DNA of 64,000 bases from Microbispora hainanensis (lineage in GTDB: Bacteria > Actinomycetota > Actinomycetes > Streptosporangiales > Streptosporangiaceae): contig NZ_CP108086.1 of assembly GCF_036186745.1 (NCBI RefSeq), positions 8,494,001 through 8,558,000 of the forward strand, written 5' to 3'. The position numbers were made by a program, and so were the translations under genes. Under the pieces are notes generated by a model, which was not told the origin of the DNA, did not search any database, and worked only from the letters and a program-made list of their open reading frames with translations. This document shows positions 52,045-60,438 of the stretch, in pieces. Each line of letters opens with the position of its first letter. The stretch's first letter is position 1.

Positions 52045-52713
52045 TCACTCCTCCTGCCCTGCCGCGCCGAGGACCGCGACGCGCTTCGCCTCCTCGATCG
52101 CGAACTCGAATCCCGCGTCCGGATCGCGCAGCAGCCGTTCCGTGGCGATCGCGTGCCGGCGTACGCGCTCGTCGCGGCTCGTCATCGCCTCGCGCAGGAT
52201 CGGCTTGATCACCTCGCCGAGCCCGGCCAGGGCACGGCTCAGGCTCAGCTGCGTCTCGCGTTCGCCGCGTCCGAGCTGTGTCGCCAGCACCCCGGCCAGT
52301 TCGGATTCTTCACCATCGGGCACGAGCACGACCGCCGCCCGCCAGGCGCTCCGCGCCACCTCGTCGTCGGTGTCGGTCAGGAGCGCCCGTGTGATCGCCG
52401 GCCATGCGCTCTGGTCCCCGATCTTCGAGAGCGTGTGCAACGCCTGGCTGCGCGCCTGCGCGCGCTCCGAGCGCAGCTCGTCCACGAGCTTCGGCACCGT
52501 CACCGATGACGGATGGCGGGTGAGCGCCCACGTGAGCATGTCGCGCACGTAGAAATCGGGCTCGACCGCGCAGCGCTCGATGAGCTTGCCGACCAGCCTC
52601 TGGTCCGGGGCCGTGCCGACCGCCAGCACCGCCTTCAGCCGCACCGACGAGTCGCCGTCCTCAAGCGCGTGCAGAACGCGCACCGTGTTCGTGTCGCCTT
52701 CCTGCGTGGTCAT
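52045..52713 (-). CDS. HEAT-repeat protein
   Basis: 222 aa from the ATG at 52713, which has GAGGAGGTGGTCGCG upstream. It consists of HEAT-like repeats: HALEDGDSSVRLKAVLAVGTAPDQRLVGKLIER, EPDFYVRDMLTWALTRHPSSVTVPKLVDEL, ERAQARSQALHTLSKIGDQSAWPAITRALL. No catalytic motif. The downstream MerR gene shares the same repeat type and starts 6 bases later. The pair could be a sensor and its scaffold or an inhibitor. Confidence 0.85.
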   Translation of the reverse strand: MTTQEGDTNTVRVLHALEDGDSSVRLKAVLAVGTAPDQRLVGKLIERCAVEPDFYVRDMLTWALTRHPSSVTVPKLVDELRSERAQARSQALHTLSKIGDQSAWPAITRALLTDTDDEVARSAWRAAVVLVPDGEESELAGVLATQLGRGERETQLSLSRALAGLGEVIKPILREAMTSRDERVRRHAIATERLLRDPDAGFEFAIEEAKRVAVLGAAGQEE

Positions 52714-52743
52714 CGCGACCACCTCCTCGGCCACAGTGAAAAG

Positions 52744-52784
52744 CTTGTCACTGTGTCAAGGTCAAGCGGAGTCAAGGTCAAGCG
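52744..52784. promoter_or_regulatory. MerR-type palindrome and direct repeats
   Basis: CTTGTCACTGTGTCAAG (52744-52760) is an inverted repeat with symmetrical mismatches, in the spacer position expected of a MerR promoter. GTCAAGGTCAAGCG occurs twice at 52755 and 52771, a 16-base period. It lies upstream of the HEAT-repeat gene start. Confidence 0.6.
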
Positions 52785-52806
52785 CAGCCCGCCCGTGGCC
52801 GTACGG

Positions 52807-53523
52807 TCAACCGGCGCAGTGGTTGTCGGTGAGGGACGTGGTCGCGTCGGGGTTGCCGAGGGACGCCGCCGTGTTCCAGTCGGCGCAGGCGGCGCCGGTA
52901 TCGCCGAGCCGCGACTCGGCCACCCCGCGCTGATAGTAGGCGTCGGCATATTCGGGCATGAGTCCGATCGCCGCGTTCAAATCGGATATCGCCTCCTGCG
53001 GCTTGTCCAGCCCGATCCCGGCCACTCCCCGGGAGTAGTAGGCCTCCGCCTGCTGCGGGTCATAGGTGAGGGCCGTGGAAAGGTCGGCGTACGCGCCCGA
53101 GTAGTCCCGCAGCGCGATCTTGGTCTTGCCGCGCTCGCTGTAGGCGACCGCGAAGGTCGGAAGCCGCGACACCTCATAGTCGAGCTCCCGTAGTGCCCCG
53201 GTGTAGTCGCCGTTGTAATACCTGATCAGGCCGAGATAGTGGTGCGCCAGGACGAAGTCCGGGTCGAGTTTCACCGTGCGTTCCAGATCCGATGTGGCGC
53301 CCGTGTAGTCTCCGCCGCGGAATCTGGCGATGCCCCGGCTGTTGTACGCCAACGCGATGCCCGGCTCTTTGGCGATGGCGTCGCTCATGATGGTTTCCGT
53401 GTTCTTCCAGGCCGTGTTCCTGATGACGGTCAGCGTGGCGAACAGGATCGCGAACACCGCCGTCACCCCGATCGCACCGGCCCGCAGCACGCGATAACGC
53501 CCCCGGAGCGGGTCCGTCCAGTC
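52807..53523 (-). pseudogene. 3' part of a TMTC-like glycosyltransferase/TPR gene split by an IS
   Basis: Begins (at the IS side) WTDPLRGRYRVLRAGAIGV, one membrane helix, then four or five TPR units such as ALAYNSRGIARFRGGDYTGATSDLERTVKLDP, EAYYSRGVAGIGLDKPQEAISDLNAAIGL and DAYYQRGVAESRLGDTGAACADW. It joins in frame to 54893-56026 when the IS and one target copy are removed, giving a 613-residue protein. Alone it lacks a start and the catalytic half. Confidence 0.85.
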
Positions 53524-54892
53524 AACGGTGTAACTCGCGGCTGATTTCTTCTATCGCGAGGCCGGGGACAGCCGGCCTTCGAAGGTGATGGCGAAGGCGT
53601 TGAGGGCGGCCTTCCAGCGGGTGACCCAGCGTTTGCGGCCCTTGCCCGTGGGGTCGAGACTCATGATCGCCATGTAGACGCACTTGAGCGCGGCCTGCTC
53701 GTTGGGGAAGTGGCCGCGGGCCTTGACCGCCCGGCGGATGCGGGCGTTGACCGACTCGATCGCGTTCGTCGAGCAGATCACCCGGCGGATCTCGGCATCG
53801 AAGTTGAGGAAGGGCACGAACTCGGCCCAGGCGTCCTCCCACAGCTTCACGATCGCCGGATACCGGCTGCCCCAGGCCTCGGCGAACTCCATGAACCGCT
53901 CCAGCGCCGCCGCCTCGGTCGGGGCTGTGTAAACAGGCCGCAGCGCTTTGGCGATCGCGTCCCAGTGCTGGCGGGCGGCGTACCGGAAGCTGGCGCGCAG
54001 CAGGTGCACCACACAGGTCTGCACCACCGCCTGGGGCCAGACCTGCTCGATCGCCTGCGGCAGGCCCTTGAGCCCGTCGCAGACCACCATCAGCGCATCA
54101 CCCGCACCGCGGTTCTTGATCTCGGTCAGCACGTGCAGCCAGAACTTGGCGCCCTCACCGCCGTCACCGGCCCACAGGCCGAGGATGTCGCGTTCGCCGT
54201 CGACCGTCACAGCCAGGGCGACGTAGATGGGCCGATTGGCGACCTGACCATCGCGGATCTTCACGTGGATCGCGTCGATGAACACCACCGGGTAGACGGG
54301 GTCGAGCGGCCGGTTCTGCCACTCGGTCATGCCCTCGATCACCTTGTCGGTGATGGTGGAGATGGTCTGCTTGGATACCTGCGCGCCGTACACCTCGGCC
54401 AGGTGCGCGGAGATCTCGCCCGTGGTCAGGCCCTTGGCAGCGAGCGAGATGACCATCTCATCGACGCCGGACAGGCGCCGCTGCCGCTTGGCCACGATCT
54501 TCGGCTCGAAGCTGGCGTCCCGGTCCCGCGGCACATCGATCTCGACGGGCCCGACGTCGGTGATCACCGTCTTGGTACGGGTGCCGTTCCGGGCGTTGCC
54601 CGTCTGGCTCGCGCCGCGTTCGTGCTTGTCGTAGCCGAGATGGTCGGTGAGTTCGCCTTCCAAGGCGGACTCCAGCACCAGCTTGGTCAGCCGGCCCAGC
54701 AGCCCGTTGTCGCCGACCAGCTCCAGGCCATCAGCGCGGGCCTGCTCGACCAGCTTGGCCACCAGTTCCTGCTCTGAGGCCTGCGGCTTCTTACGCGCCA
54801 CCGCGGCGTCCTCCAGGTCATTCGTCGCTTCCGATGCCTGGATCACAGTAGTCATCGATGCGTTCTCCTTGATCAGGAGTTACACCGAAGAC
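53524..54892 (-). mobile_element. IS256-family insertion sequence (about 1369 bp)
   Basis: The ends carry inverted copies of CGGTGTAACTC (53526-53536 and 54877-54887), with further partial matches outward (GTCAAC and GTCTTC). Flanking 9-mers CGTCCAGTC (53515-53523) and CGTACAGTC (54893-54901) differ at one base and are the likely target duplication. Exact end points may shift by 2-3 bases. Contains one intact transposase gene. Confidence 0.85.
53551..54855 (-). CDS. IS256-family (Mutator-type) transposase
   Basis: 434 aa. The DDE residues are Asp194 in VVFIDAIHVKI, Asp260 in VVCDGLKG and Glu367 in STNAIESVNARIRRA, and the family motif TCVVHLLRASFRY is present. No frameshift or stop, so the element should be mobile. 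The reading frame is encoded within the two IS ends. Confidence 0.95.
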   Translation of the reverse strand: MTTVIQASEATNDLEDAAVARKKPQASEQELVAKLVEQARADGLELVGDNGLLGRLTKLVLESALEGELTDHLGYDKHERGASQTGNARNGTRTKTVITDVGPVEIDVPRDRDASFEPKIVAKRQRRLSGVDEMVISLAAKGLTTGEISAHLAEVYGAQVSKQTISTITDKVIEGMTEWQNRPLDPVYPVVFIDAIHVKIRDGQVANRPIYVALAVTVDGERDILGLWAGDGGEGAKFWLHVLTEIKNRGAGDALMVVCDGLKGLPQAIEQVWPQAVVQTCVVHLLRASFRYAARQHWDAIAKALRPVYTAPTEAAALERFMEFAEAWGSRYPAIVKLWEDAWAEFVPFLNFDAEIRRVICSTNAIESVNARIRRAVKARGHFPNEQAALKCVYMAIMSLDPTGKGRKRWVTRWKAALNAFAITFEGRLSPASR

Positions 54893-56026
54893 CGTACAGT
54901 CCCCCCGGAGCACCGCGTCCACGAGATATCCGAAGACGAGGAAGAGACCAAGATAGGGCAGATACACATATCGGTTCGCGTGATATCCGTCGATGAGAAG
55001 CACGGCCTGGGTCGGCGCGATGGTGACCACGAAGAACCCGAGCCCGAAGACGAGGATTCTGCGCACCGGCCTCACCACCCACGCGGCGGCGATCCCGGCC
55101 GCGAGCACGAGCGGGAAAACGGAGAAATACCAGGGGAAGGGCGTGCGGGGGTATTCGTAGGCGAACGACAGGTGCACCGGATAGACCGACTGCACAAGGT
55201 GGTCGACCAGCGCCGAGCAGGTCAGGAGGATCCGGTCGACCACGGTGTATCCGCCCTGTGGAACCACGTCCTGCCGTACGTCCAGCCCGACGAGCACCGT
55301 GATCGCGGCGATGACGAAGAACGGGAGTTTCTCCAGGAGCAGACGCCGGCTCGGCCCGCGGCACAGCCAGAAGTCCACGAGGAACAACACCACGGGAAGC
55401 GCGACGGCGGTCGACTTGGACAGCGCGGCCAGCCCGAACAGCACCACCGACCAGACCAGCGGCCGCCATCGCCATGACTCGAGATAACGCACGTAGAGCG
55501 AGATCGCGGCCAGCGAGAAGAGCGTGGCCAGCAGATTGCTGCGGGCCGAGATCCAGGCGACCGTGTCGACGTTCACGGGATGGATCGCGAAGGCCACCGC
55601 GACGAAACAGGCCGGGAAAGCGCGCTCGGTGAGCCGCCGGAAGAGCAGGAACACCAGCACCACATTGGCCAGGTGCAATATCAGGTTCGTGAAGTGGTAC
55701 ATGCCGATCGCGCCATGGCCGAACATGTAGTCGATCGCGTACGACACGTACACCAGCGGCGTGTACATGAACTGCAGCGGCGTGGTGAACCAATAGCCGA
55801 TGTTGGCCGCGCTGAACTCCCGGATGGAGACGTTGTCCACGACGCCTTCGGGATCGTCGAAATAGATGAAGCCGTTGCCGAGGCCGTTGGCGTGCACGGC
55901 GAACGTCCCCGCGACGATCAGGAACAGAATCTGCCACGGCAGGGAAGAGTTCCGCGCTCCGATCGCGCTCGCGGGTGCGGCCGCGTAACGAGGACCACGG
56001 CGAACGGCCGGGCGAGCGGGCGTCAT
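54893..56026 (-). pseudogene. 5' part of a TMTC-like glycosyltransferase/TPR gene split by an IS
   Basis: Start ATG 56026 with GGAGG six bases upstream. About ten membrane helices; the first loop has the acidic motif FIYFDDPEGVVDN, typical of TMTC/GT-C enzymes, and FAIHPVNVDTVAWISARSNLLATLFSLA is a strong TMTC signature. The open frame runs a little into the IS and stops at 54818. Without the TPR part it may still fold but is probably non-functional. Its product would glycosylate proteins or a lipid-linked glycan in the membrane. Confidence 0.85.
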
Positions 56027-56311
56027 CACACGCCTCCAGTGAGCGTCGTCGCTGACGGGCGTCCCGGTCCCGCCGGCGTTCCCACGCCGGCTTTCCGGGC
56101 GTCCGCGACGAGGCAGAAGGCGGGCGTTCCCGGAAATCGTGGACCGCCCCGGACTGTACGCCGCACTGATCTAACCCGGTACCGACGGCGGCCCGCGCCA
56201 CCCGGCACAAGGGGCCTGACCAGGAAGATTGCCCAGGGCGGCAAGGCCGTCCGCTGAAACGATCAGAGCGGCGCCCTCGGTGCCCGGCTCAGTGCTCGCC
56301 CCTGTGCCCCG

Positions 56312-56393
56312 CTTCCGTGCCCCGGCCTCCGTGCCCCGGCCTCCGTGCCCCGCCTCCGTGCTCGGCCTCCGTGCTCGGCCTCCGTGCTCGGCC
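56312..56393. repeat. 14-15-base tandem repeat in a gene-free region
   Basis: CCTCCGTGCCCCGG and CCTCCGTGCTCGG recur about six times. It occupies the gap 56027-56464, which otherwise shows nothing. Confidence 0.85.
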
Positions 56394-56464
56394 CAGGGAA
56401 GCAGGCCGAAGCATCAGTGCCCCTGCCCGGGCCGCTCTCACCCGCCGGTGTATACAAGGCGAAC

Positions 56465-57367
56465 ATGACAGCGGATACCTTCACGGATTCGACGGCATTC
56501 CTCGCCTCCAAGGGCGCCGCCGGGCTCCCCCACCCCGGGGGCACGCTCCTGGAACACCTGCGGCGCGTCGCCGCCCGGCTCAAGGACTGGGGCGCGCCGG
56601 AAGAGGTCCAGCTCGCCGGCCTGTGCCACGCGGCCTACGGCACGGACGGCTTCGACCACCCGCTCCTCGGCCTCGCCGATCGCGCCGCGCTGGCCGAGGT
56701 GATCGGGGCCCCGGCCGAGGCGCTCGTATATCTCTACGCATCCTGCGACCGCGCGGCCACCTATCCCGCCCTGCGCTTCGCCGACCGCTTCACGGGCCGT
56801 ACGGTCGACCCCTCCGACACCGAGCTCCGGGCGTTCATGCTGATCACGGCCGCGAACGAGATCGACGTCGCCCGGCACAACGCGGACATCCGCACCGAGC
56901 ACGCAGCCGCGCTGCACGCGTTCTTCGCCCGCAACCGGGACCTGCTGCCACCGGTCGCCTGGGAGGCCGTCAAGGAGACCTTCGCCGTCCGCATCGCGAG
57001 CCTCGATCACCTGGTCCTGACCGTGGCCGACATCCCCCGCGCCATCGCCTTCTATCGCGACGCCCTCGGCATGGAGCCGGTGACCTTCGGCGACGGCCGC
57101 CACGCGCTCGTCTTCGGCTCCAGCAAGATCAACCTGCACCAGGCCGGGCACGAGATCCGGCCGCACGCCCTCCACCCCGTGCCGGGCAGCGCCGACCTCT
57201 GCCTGATCACCCACTCGCCCCTGGATCAGGTGGCCGCTCATCTGACCGCTTCGGGCGTACTCATCGAAGAAGGTCCGGTGCCCAGGACCGGCGCGCTCGG
57301 CCCGATCACCAGCCTGTACGTCCGCGACCCGGACCACAACCTCATCGAGATCTCCACCTACGACTGA
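56465..57367 (+). CDS. DUF6817-VOC domain fusion
   Basis: 300 aa. TATACA (56451) lies eight bases before the ATG, suggesting a leaderless or near-leaderless message. Residues 1-170 match DUF6817 (LPHPGGTLLEHLRRVAARLKDWGAPEEVQLAGLCHAAYGTDGF), a helical HD-like domain with several His. Residues 178-300 form a VOC/glyoxalase domain (LDHLVLTVADIPRAIAFYRDALGMEPVTF and VRDPDHNLIEIS) with metal-ligand His and Glu. The fusion of these two is unusual; the reaction is unknown. Confidence 0.85.
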   Translation: MTADTFTDSTAFLASKGAAGLPHPGGTLLEHLRRVAARLKDWGAPEEVQLAGLCHAAYGTDGFDHPLLGLADRAALAEVIGAPAEALVYLYASCDRAATYPALRFADRFTGRTVDPSDTELRAFMLITAANEIDVARHNADIRTEHAAALHAFFARNRDLLPPVAWEAVKETFAVRIASLDHLVLTVADIPRAIAFYRDALGMEPVTFGDGRHALVFGSSKINLHQAGHEIRPHALHPVPGSADLCLITHSPLDQVAAHLTASGVLIEEGPVPRTGALGPITSLYVRDPDHNLIEISTYD

Positions 57368-57435
57368 GAAAGAGTCCTTGACGTCGGCTCCGGCACCCCG
57401 GCCCGCGAGATGGTGCAGGCGTCTTGTTCAGGAGA

Positions 57436-57530
57436 CCGTACGGCAGGCCGTCGGCGCATTCGAGCGCACGCCCGGCCTGCCGTACGGGAAACGGCACAGC
57501 GCACGCCCGGCCTGCCGTACCGGAAACGGC
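57436..57530. repeat. Nested inverted and tandem repeat, terminator-like
   Basis: CCGTACGGCAGGCCG (57436-57450) pairs perfectly with CGGCCTGCCGTACGG (57473-57487). The right arm is part of a 32-base segment (57464-57495) repeated at 57499-57530 with one change. It lies between two convergent genes (gap 57368-57556) and may terminate both. Confidence 0.75.
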
Positions 57531-57556
57531 GCCGCCCATGCTCGGGCCTCGACCGT

Positions 57557-59335
57557 TCACGACTTCAGCGTGAGCCTCTTCCTCGACGTGCCCGGGAAGA
57601 CGACGATCAGGTGCTCTTCCTCCTCCGAATCGTCGACCCGCACGTAGACACGGAGCCGGTAGCGGCCCTTCCCGTTGATCGCCAGGTTCGGCATCGGGGC
57701 ACCCGCGCCCACCTCTCCGCCCTCGCTTATGTCCGGCACGGTGAGCCTGCCGCTGCGGCTGACGATCGGCACCTCGTTGACCTGATCCCATCCGGCCGTC
57801 CGCCGCGGCGGCGGGGTGCGGAAGGCCTTCACCGTGAGGCAGACATCGGCCACATCCGCGACATGGCCGACGAGCACCGCGCTGCCGGCCACCCCGATGC
57901 CGGCGTCGTCGTCGAAGACCCTGTCCATCGCCTGCTCCGCCGTCTCCTCGGCCGCTTCGTCTTCGGGGTCGTAGACCAGATAGCCGGGATCGCCGTCGAC
58001 GAACAGGAAGTAGTTGGCCGTGGCCTGGACGACACCCTTCGTCCGGGGCCACGGGTCGCGGCACCTCGCGTTCTGCTCGGCGACGTAGGCGGCGTCCGCC
58101 TCCTGCATCTCCGTGGTCGACCGCAGCAGCTCCGGATGGGTCGCGCCGACGATCTCGGGACAGACGTAGACGAGGTCCCACGGGTCCGCGCCCCAGGCGG
58201 GCCGCGCGCTCCCGGCCCGGGTGAGAATCGCGTGCTCCTCGTCGCGGTCCTTCGCATGGCACAGCATCCGCCCGTACGCGAGGATCTCCTGGTCCGACAC
58301 GCTGTCCGGGAACACGGGCGGCACTCCGCCCTCCCTGCTCCGCGCCCGGCACAGGAACGCGGCGTCCCGTTCCGAGGGTTTCAGATCGCCGAATGCGGGC
58401 CGGTCATAGCAGTCCACCGACCAGCCGGTGTAGGTGAGGTGCGGGGTCGCCTCCGGGTGGATCGCTGCGATGACCGGCAGTACGGCCACGGCCACCACCG
58501 CGACACGGATCACGCGCCGCCGCGCGGGCGGCAGGTCCGTCTGAGTGCCCTCGGCGGGCATTTCACGGGCGGTCGCCGCGATCCACACGCTGCTGATCAG
58601 CGCCGCCGCGTCCATGATGACCACCGCCGCCAGGCTGCCGCCGGAGATCCTCCCCAGGAGAACGTTGAGCGGGATCGCCAGCGCGCAGACCCCCACCGAC
58701 AGCCATCCGGCGGCCTGCGTGCCGCGGCTCCACCGGCCGTCGCGCCACTGTCCGACGACCGTGATGGCGATCGCCGCCGCTCCGCCTGCCAGAAACGTCA
58801 GTTCGACGATGGTGCCCGATCCGAGCCGCGGGAGGTCGAGTTCGTCGAGCAGTTCGTCGGCCATCCCCATCAGCTCGACCGCGTACATCACCCCGGCCAC
58901 CGCGCGCAGCATGCGGGACCGCCAGCGGATGACGAGCAGGTAGAGGACGTTGATCGCGGTCCACAACGCGAGCTGGAACGCCGCGTCGACCGCGCCGGGA
59001 AGCAGCGCGATCGAGTACCACGGCACGAGGGTGCACGCCACCGCCAGATAGAGCAGCCGGCGCAGTGCCTTCGCCTGACTATCCAGCGGTCCCGGCGCGG
59101 GGGCGCGCAGGATCAGCCACAGCAGCGCGGCCTTCACCAGAGCGGCCACGAGCAGCACCACGATCATCGGGGTGTCGAACCCGGCGCGTACGAAGAACTC
59201 CGCATAGGCCGGCGGCGTCCATTCGACGGCGGCCCAGAGCCAGGCGTCGCCGAGCACCAGCCCCGTCACCGCCGCCGCAAGAACCAGGCCGACTACGCAA
59301 ATCCTGATAATTCGCGAAAAGCTATTCGGAGACAC
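57557..59335 (-). CDS. Large membrane protein of unknown function
   Basis: 592 aa. The first 300 residues hold about eight helices; the rest is extracellular-looking, with Cys in VDCYDRPAFGD, AFLCRARSRE, RMLCHAKDRD, YVCPEIVG, NARCRDPW and DVCLTVKAF suggesting disulfides. No family recognised. Neighbour on the right is a region of gene remnants. Confidence 0.7.
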   Translation of the reverse strand: MSPNSFSRIIRICVVGLVLAAAVTGLVLGDAWLWAAVEWTPPAYAEFFVRAGFDTPMIVVLLVAALVKAALLWLILRAPAPGPLDSQAKALRRLLYLAVACTLVPWYSIALLPGAVDAAFQLALWTAINVLYLLVIRWRSRMLRAVAGVMYAVELMGMADELLDELDLPRLGSGTIVELTFLAGGAAAIAITVVGQWRDGRWSRGTQAAGWLSVGVCALAIPLNVLLGRISGGSLAAVVIMDAAALISSVWIAATAREMPAEGTQTDLPPARRRVIRVAVVAVAVLPVIAAIHPEATPHLTYTGWSVDCYDRPAFGDLKPSERDAAFLCRARSREGGVPPVFPDSVSDQEILAYGRMLCHAKDRDEEHAILTRAGSARPAWGADPWDLVYVCPEIVGATHPELLRSTTEMQEADAAYVAEQNARCRDPWPRTKGVVQATANYFLFVDGDPGYLVYDPEDEAAEETAEQAMDRVFDDDAGIGVAGSAVLVGHVADVADVCLTVKAFRTPPPRRTAGWDQVNEVPIVSRSGRLTVPDISEGGEVGAGAPMPNLAINGKGRYRLRVYVRVDDSEEEEHLIVVFPGTSRKRLTLKS

Positions 59336-59568
59336 AAGATGCGATCTTAGTGTGGCATTGCCGTACGGCCGGACACAGCGAAACGACGAACGGTCCCGTC
59401 ACGCCGATCGGACTCCACGACCGCAGATTTCGCTATCGATTTCTCCGGAAACCCGGGCGCGCACATTCACACGCACGTACGGGCCGCCTCGAAGTAGCCG
59501 GAGCCGACGACAAGTCTCCGTATCCGAGCGATTTCGCTGTCAAGCCGAGCGCGAATCCCGTTGCTTCG

Positions 59569-59904
59569 TCACGACCGGATGAGGGGCCGGGTCTCCCCCG
59601 CACCGGTGACCACGAGGTGGCGGCGGCGGCTCGGCGCCATCATGGTCGGGTGGGAGATGCCCCAGGCCGCGCTCGCGCAGATCATCTCCTTGATGCGGGC
59701 GGCGGTCCGGCCCGTGAACGCGGTGGGCAGGACCTGGTCGTCGGGGGTCACGCGCTGGACGATGCCGTCGTGGCGTCCGATGCTGACGCACTGCAGGACG
59801 TAGCCGATCGTGGTCTCGGGAACCTTGCGACCGGTCAGGCGCGCGGCGATGACGTCGGCTGCCAGCCACGCCATCGGGTTCGCCGAAGCGCAGGACATCC
59901 GCAG
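59569..59904 (-). pseudogene. C-terminal fragment of a pyridine-nucleotide-disulfide oxidoreductase
   Basis: The frame CASANPMAWLAADVIAARLTGRKVP ... IGYVLQCVSIGRHDGIVQRVTPDD ... FTGRTAARIKEMICASAAWGISHPTMM is the end of an NADH-dehydrogenase-like flavoprotein of the actinobacterial type. The N-terminal FAD and NAD domains are missing; the fragment is joined directly to a PIN-domain remnant. Confidence 0.65.
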
Positions 59905-60005
59905 CGGCTTGCCACCCGCTCCTTCGGCGGCTTGAGACAGGCCTGGTGATGCTTGTCCTTGGCGTTGCCGACAGCGAGCAGGACGCCGGTGTCGCACAGG
60001 AGCAC
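59905..60005 (-). pseudogene. N-terminal remnant of a PIN-domain (VapC-like) toxin
   Basis: After GTG 60005 the codons read LLCDTGVLLAVGNAKDKHHQACL, the first strand and acidic site (CDTGVL) of a PIN domain. The frame then breaks within about 30 codons and runs into the oxidoreductase fragment, so three of four acidic residues are gone. Confidence 0.65.
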
Positions 60006-60006
60006 G

Positions 60007-60202
60007 TCAGCGGCCCATCTCGGAGCGCAGGATCTCCTCATGGCGTTCGGCGAGGTCCGGCTCAGCCTCGAACGACGCGAAGAACGGGAAGGTCACGCTC
60101 CGCGGGGGCAGGCTCGTCCAGACGGCCACGGATCAACTCCAGAGCCGGGCGTAGCTCCGACTCCGGCAACTGGTCCACGAGATAGTGCAACTCCTCGCGC
60201 AT
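60007..60202 (-). pseudogene. Frameshifted antitoxin gene remnant
   Basis: ATG 60202 with GGAGG upstream starts REELHYLVDQLPESELRPAL, typical of short antitoxins paired with PIN toxins. Near codon 38 the frame shifts by one base; the second frame gives FFASFEAEPDLAERHEEILRSEMGR and ends at 60007, one base before the toxin start. Together they formed about 65 residues. Confidence 0.6.
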
Positions 60203-60438
60203 GGCGCTCGTGCCTCCAGTCTAGGTGTCAGGCAAGACGAAGGCAGAAGCATTGGGCGTAGCCCGGCCCAAATAAGGTCGGTGAGGACCGTGAGAGCGAC
60301 TGAGCTCGCTCGGCCAGGCAGCCGCATGAGAGGCGAAGTGCCGTGACAGCAGCCCCAGGTCGCTGGTATGGCCCCTCTCTTGCAACCTCTGAGATTGCTT
60401 GCCATCGCTCGTAAAAAGAAGATTCGCCCGCCACGGTC
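60203..60438. other. Gene-free stretch in the remnant region
   Basis: No convincing gene, palindrome or repeat. Base composition is less GC-rich than the genes around it, like the rest of 59340-61690, which fits acquired or decaying DNA. Confidence 0.4.
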
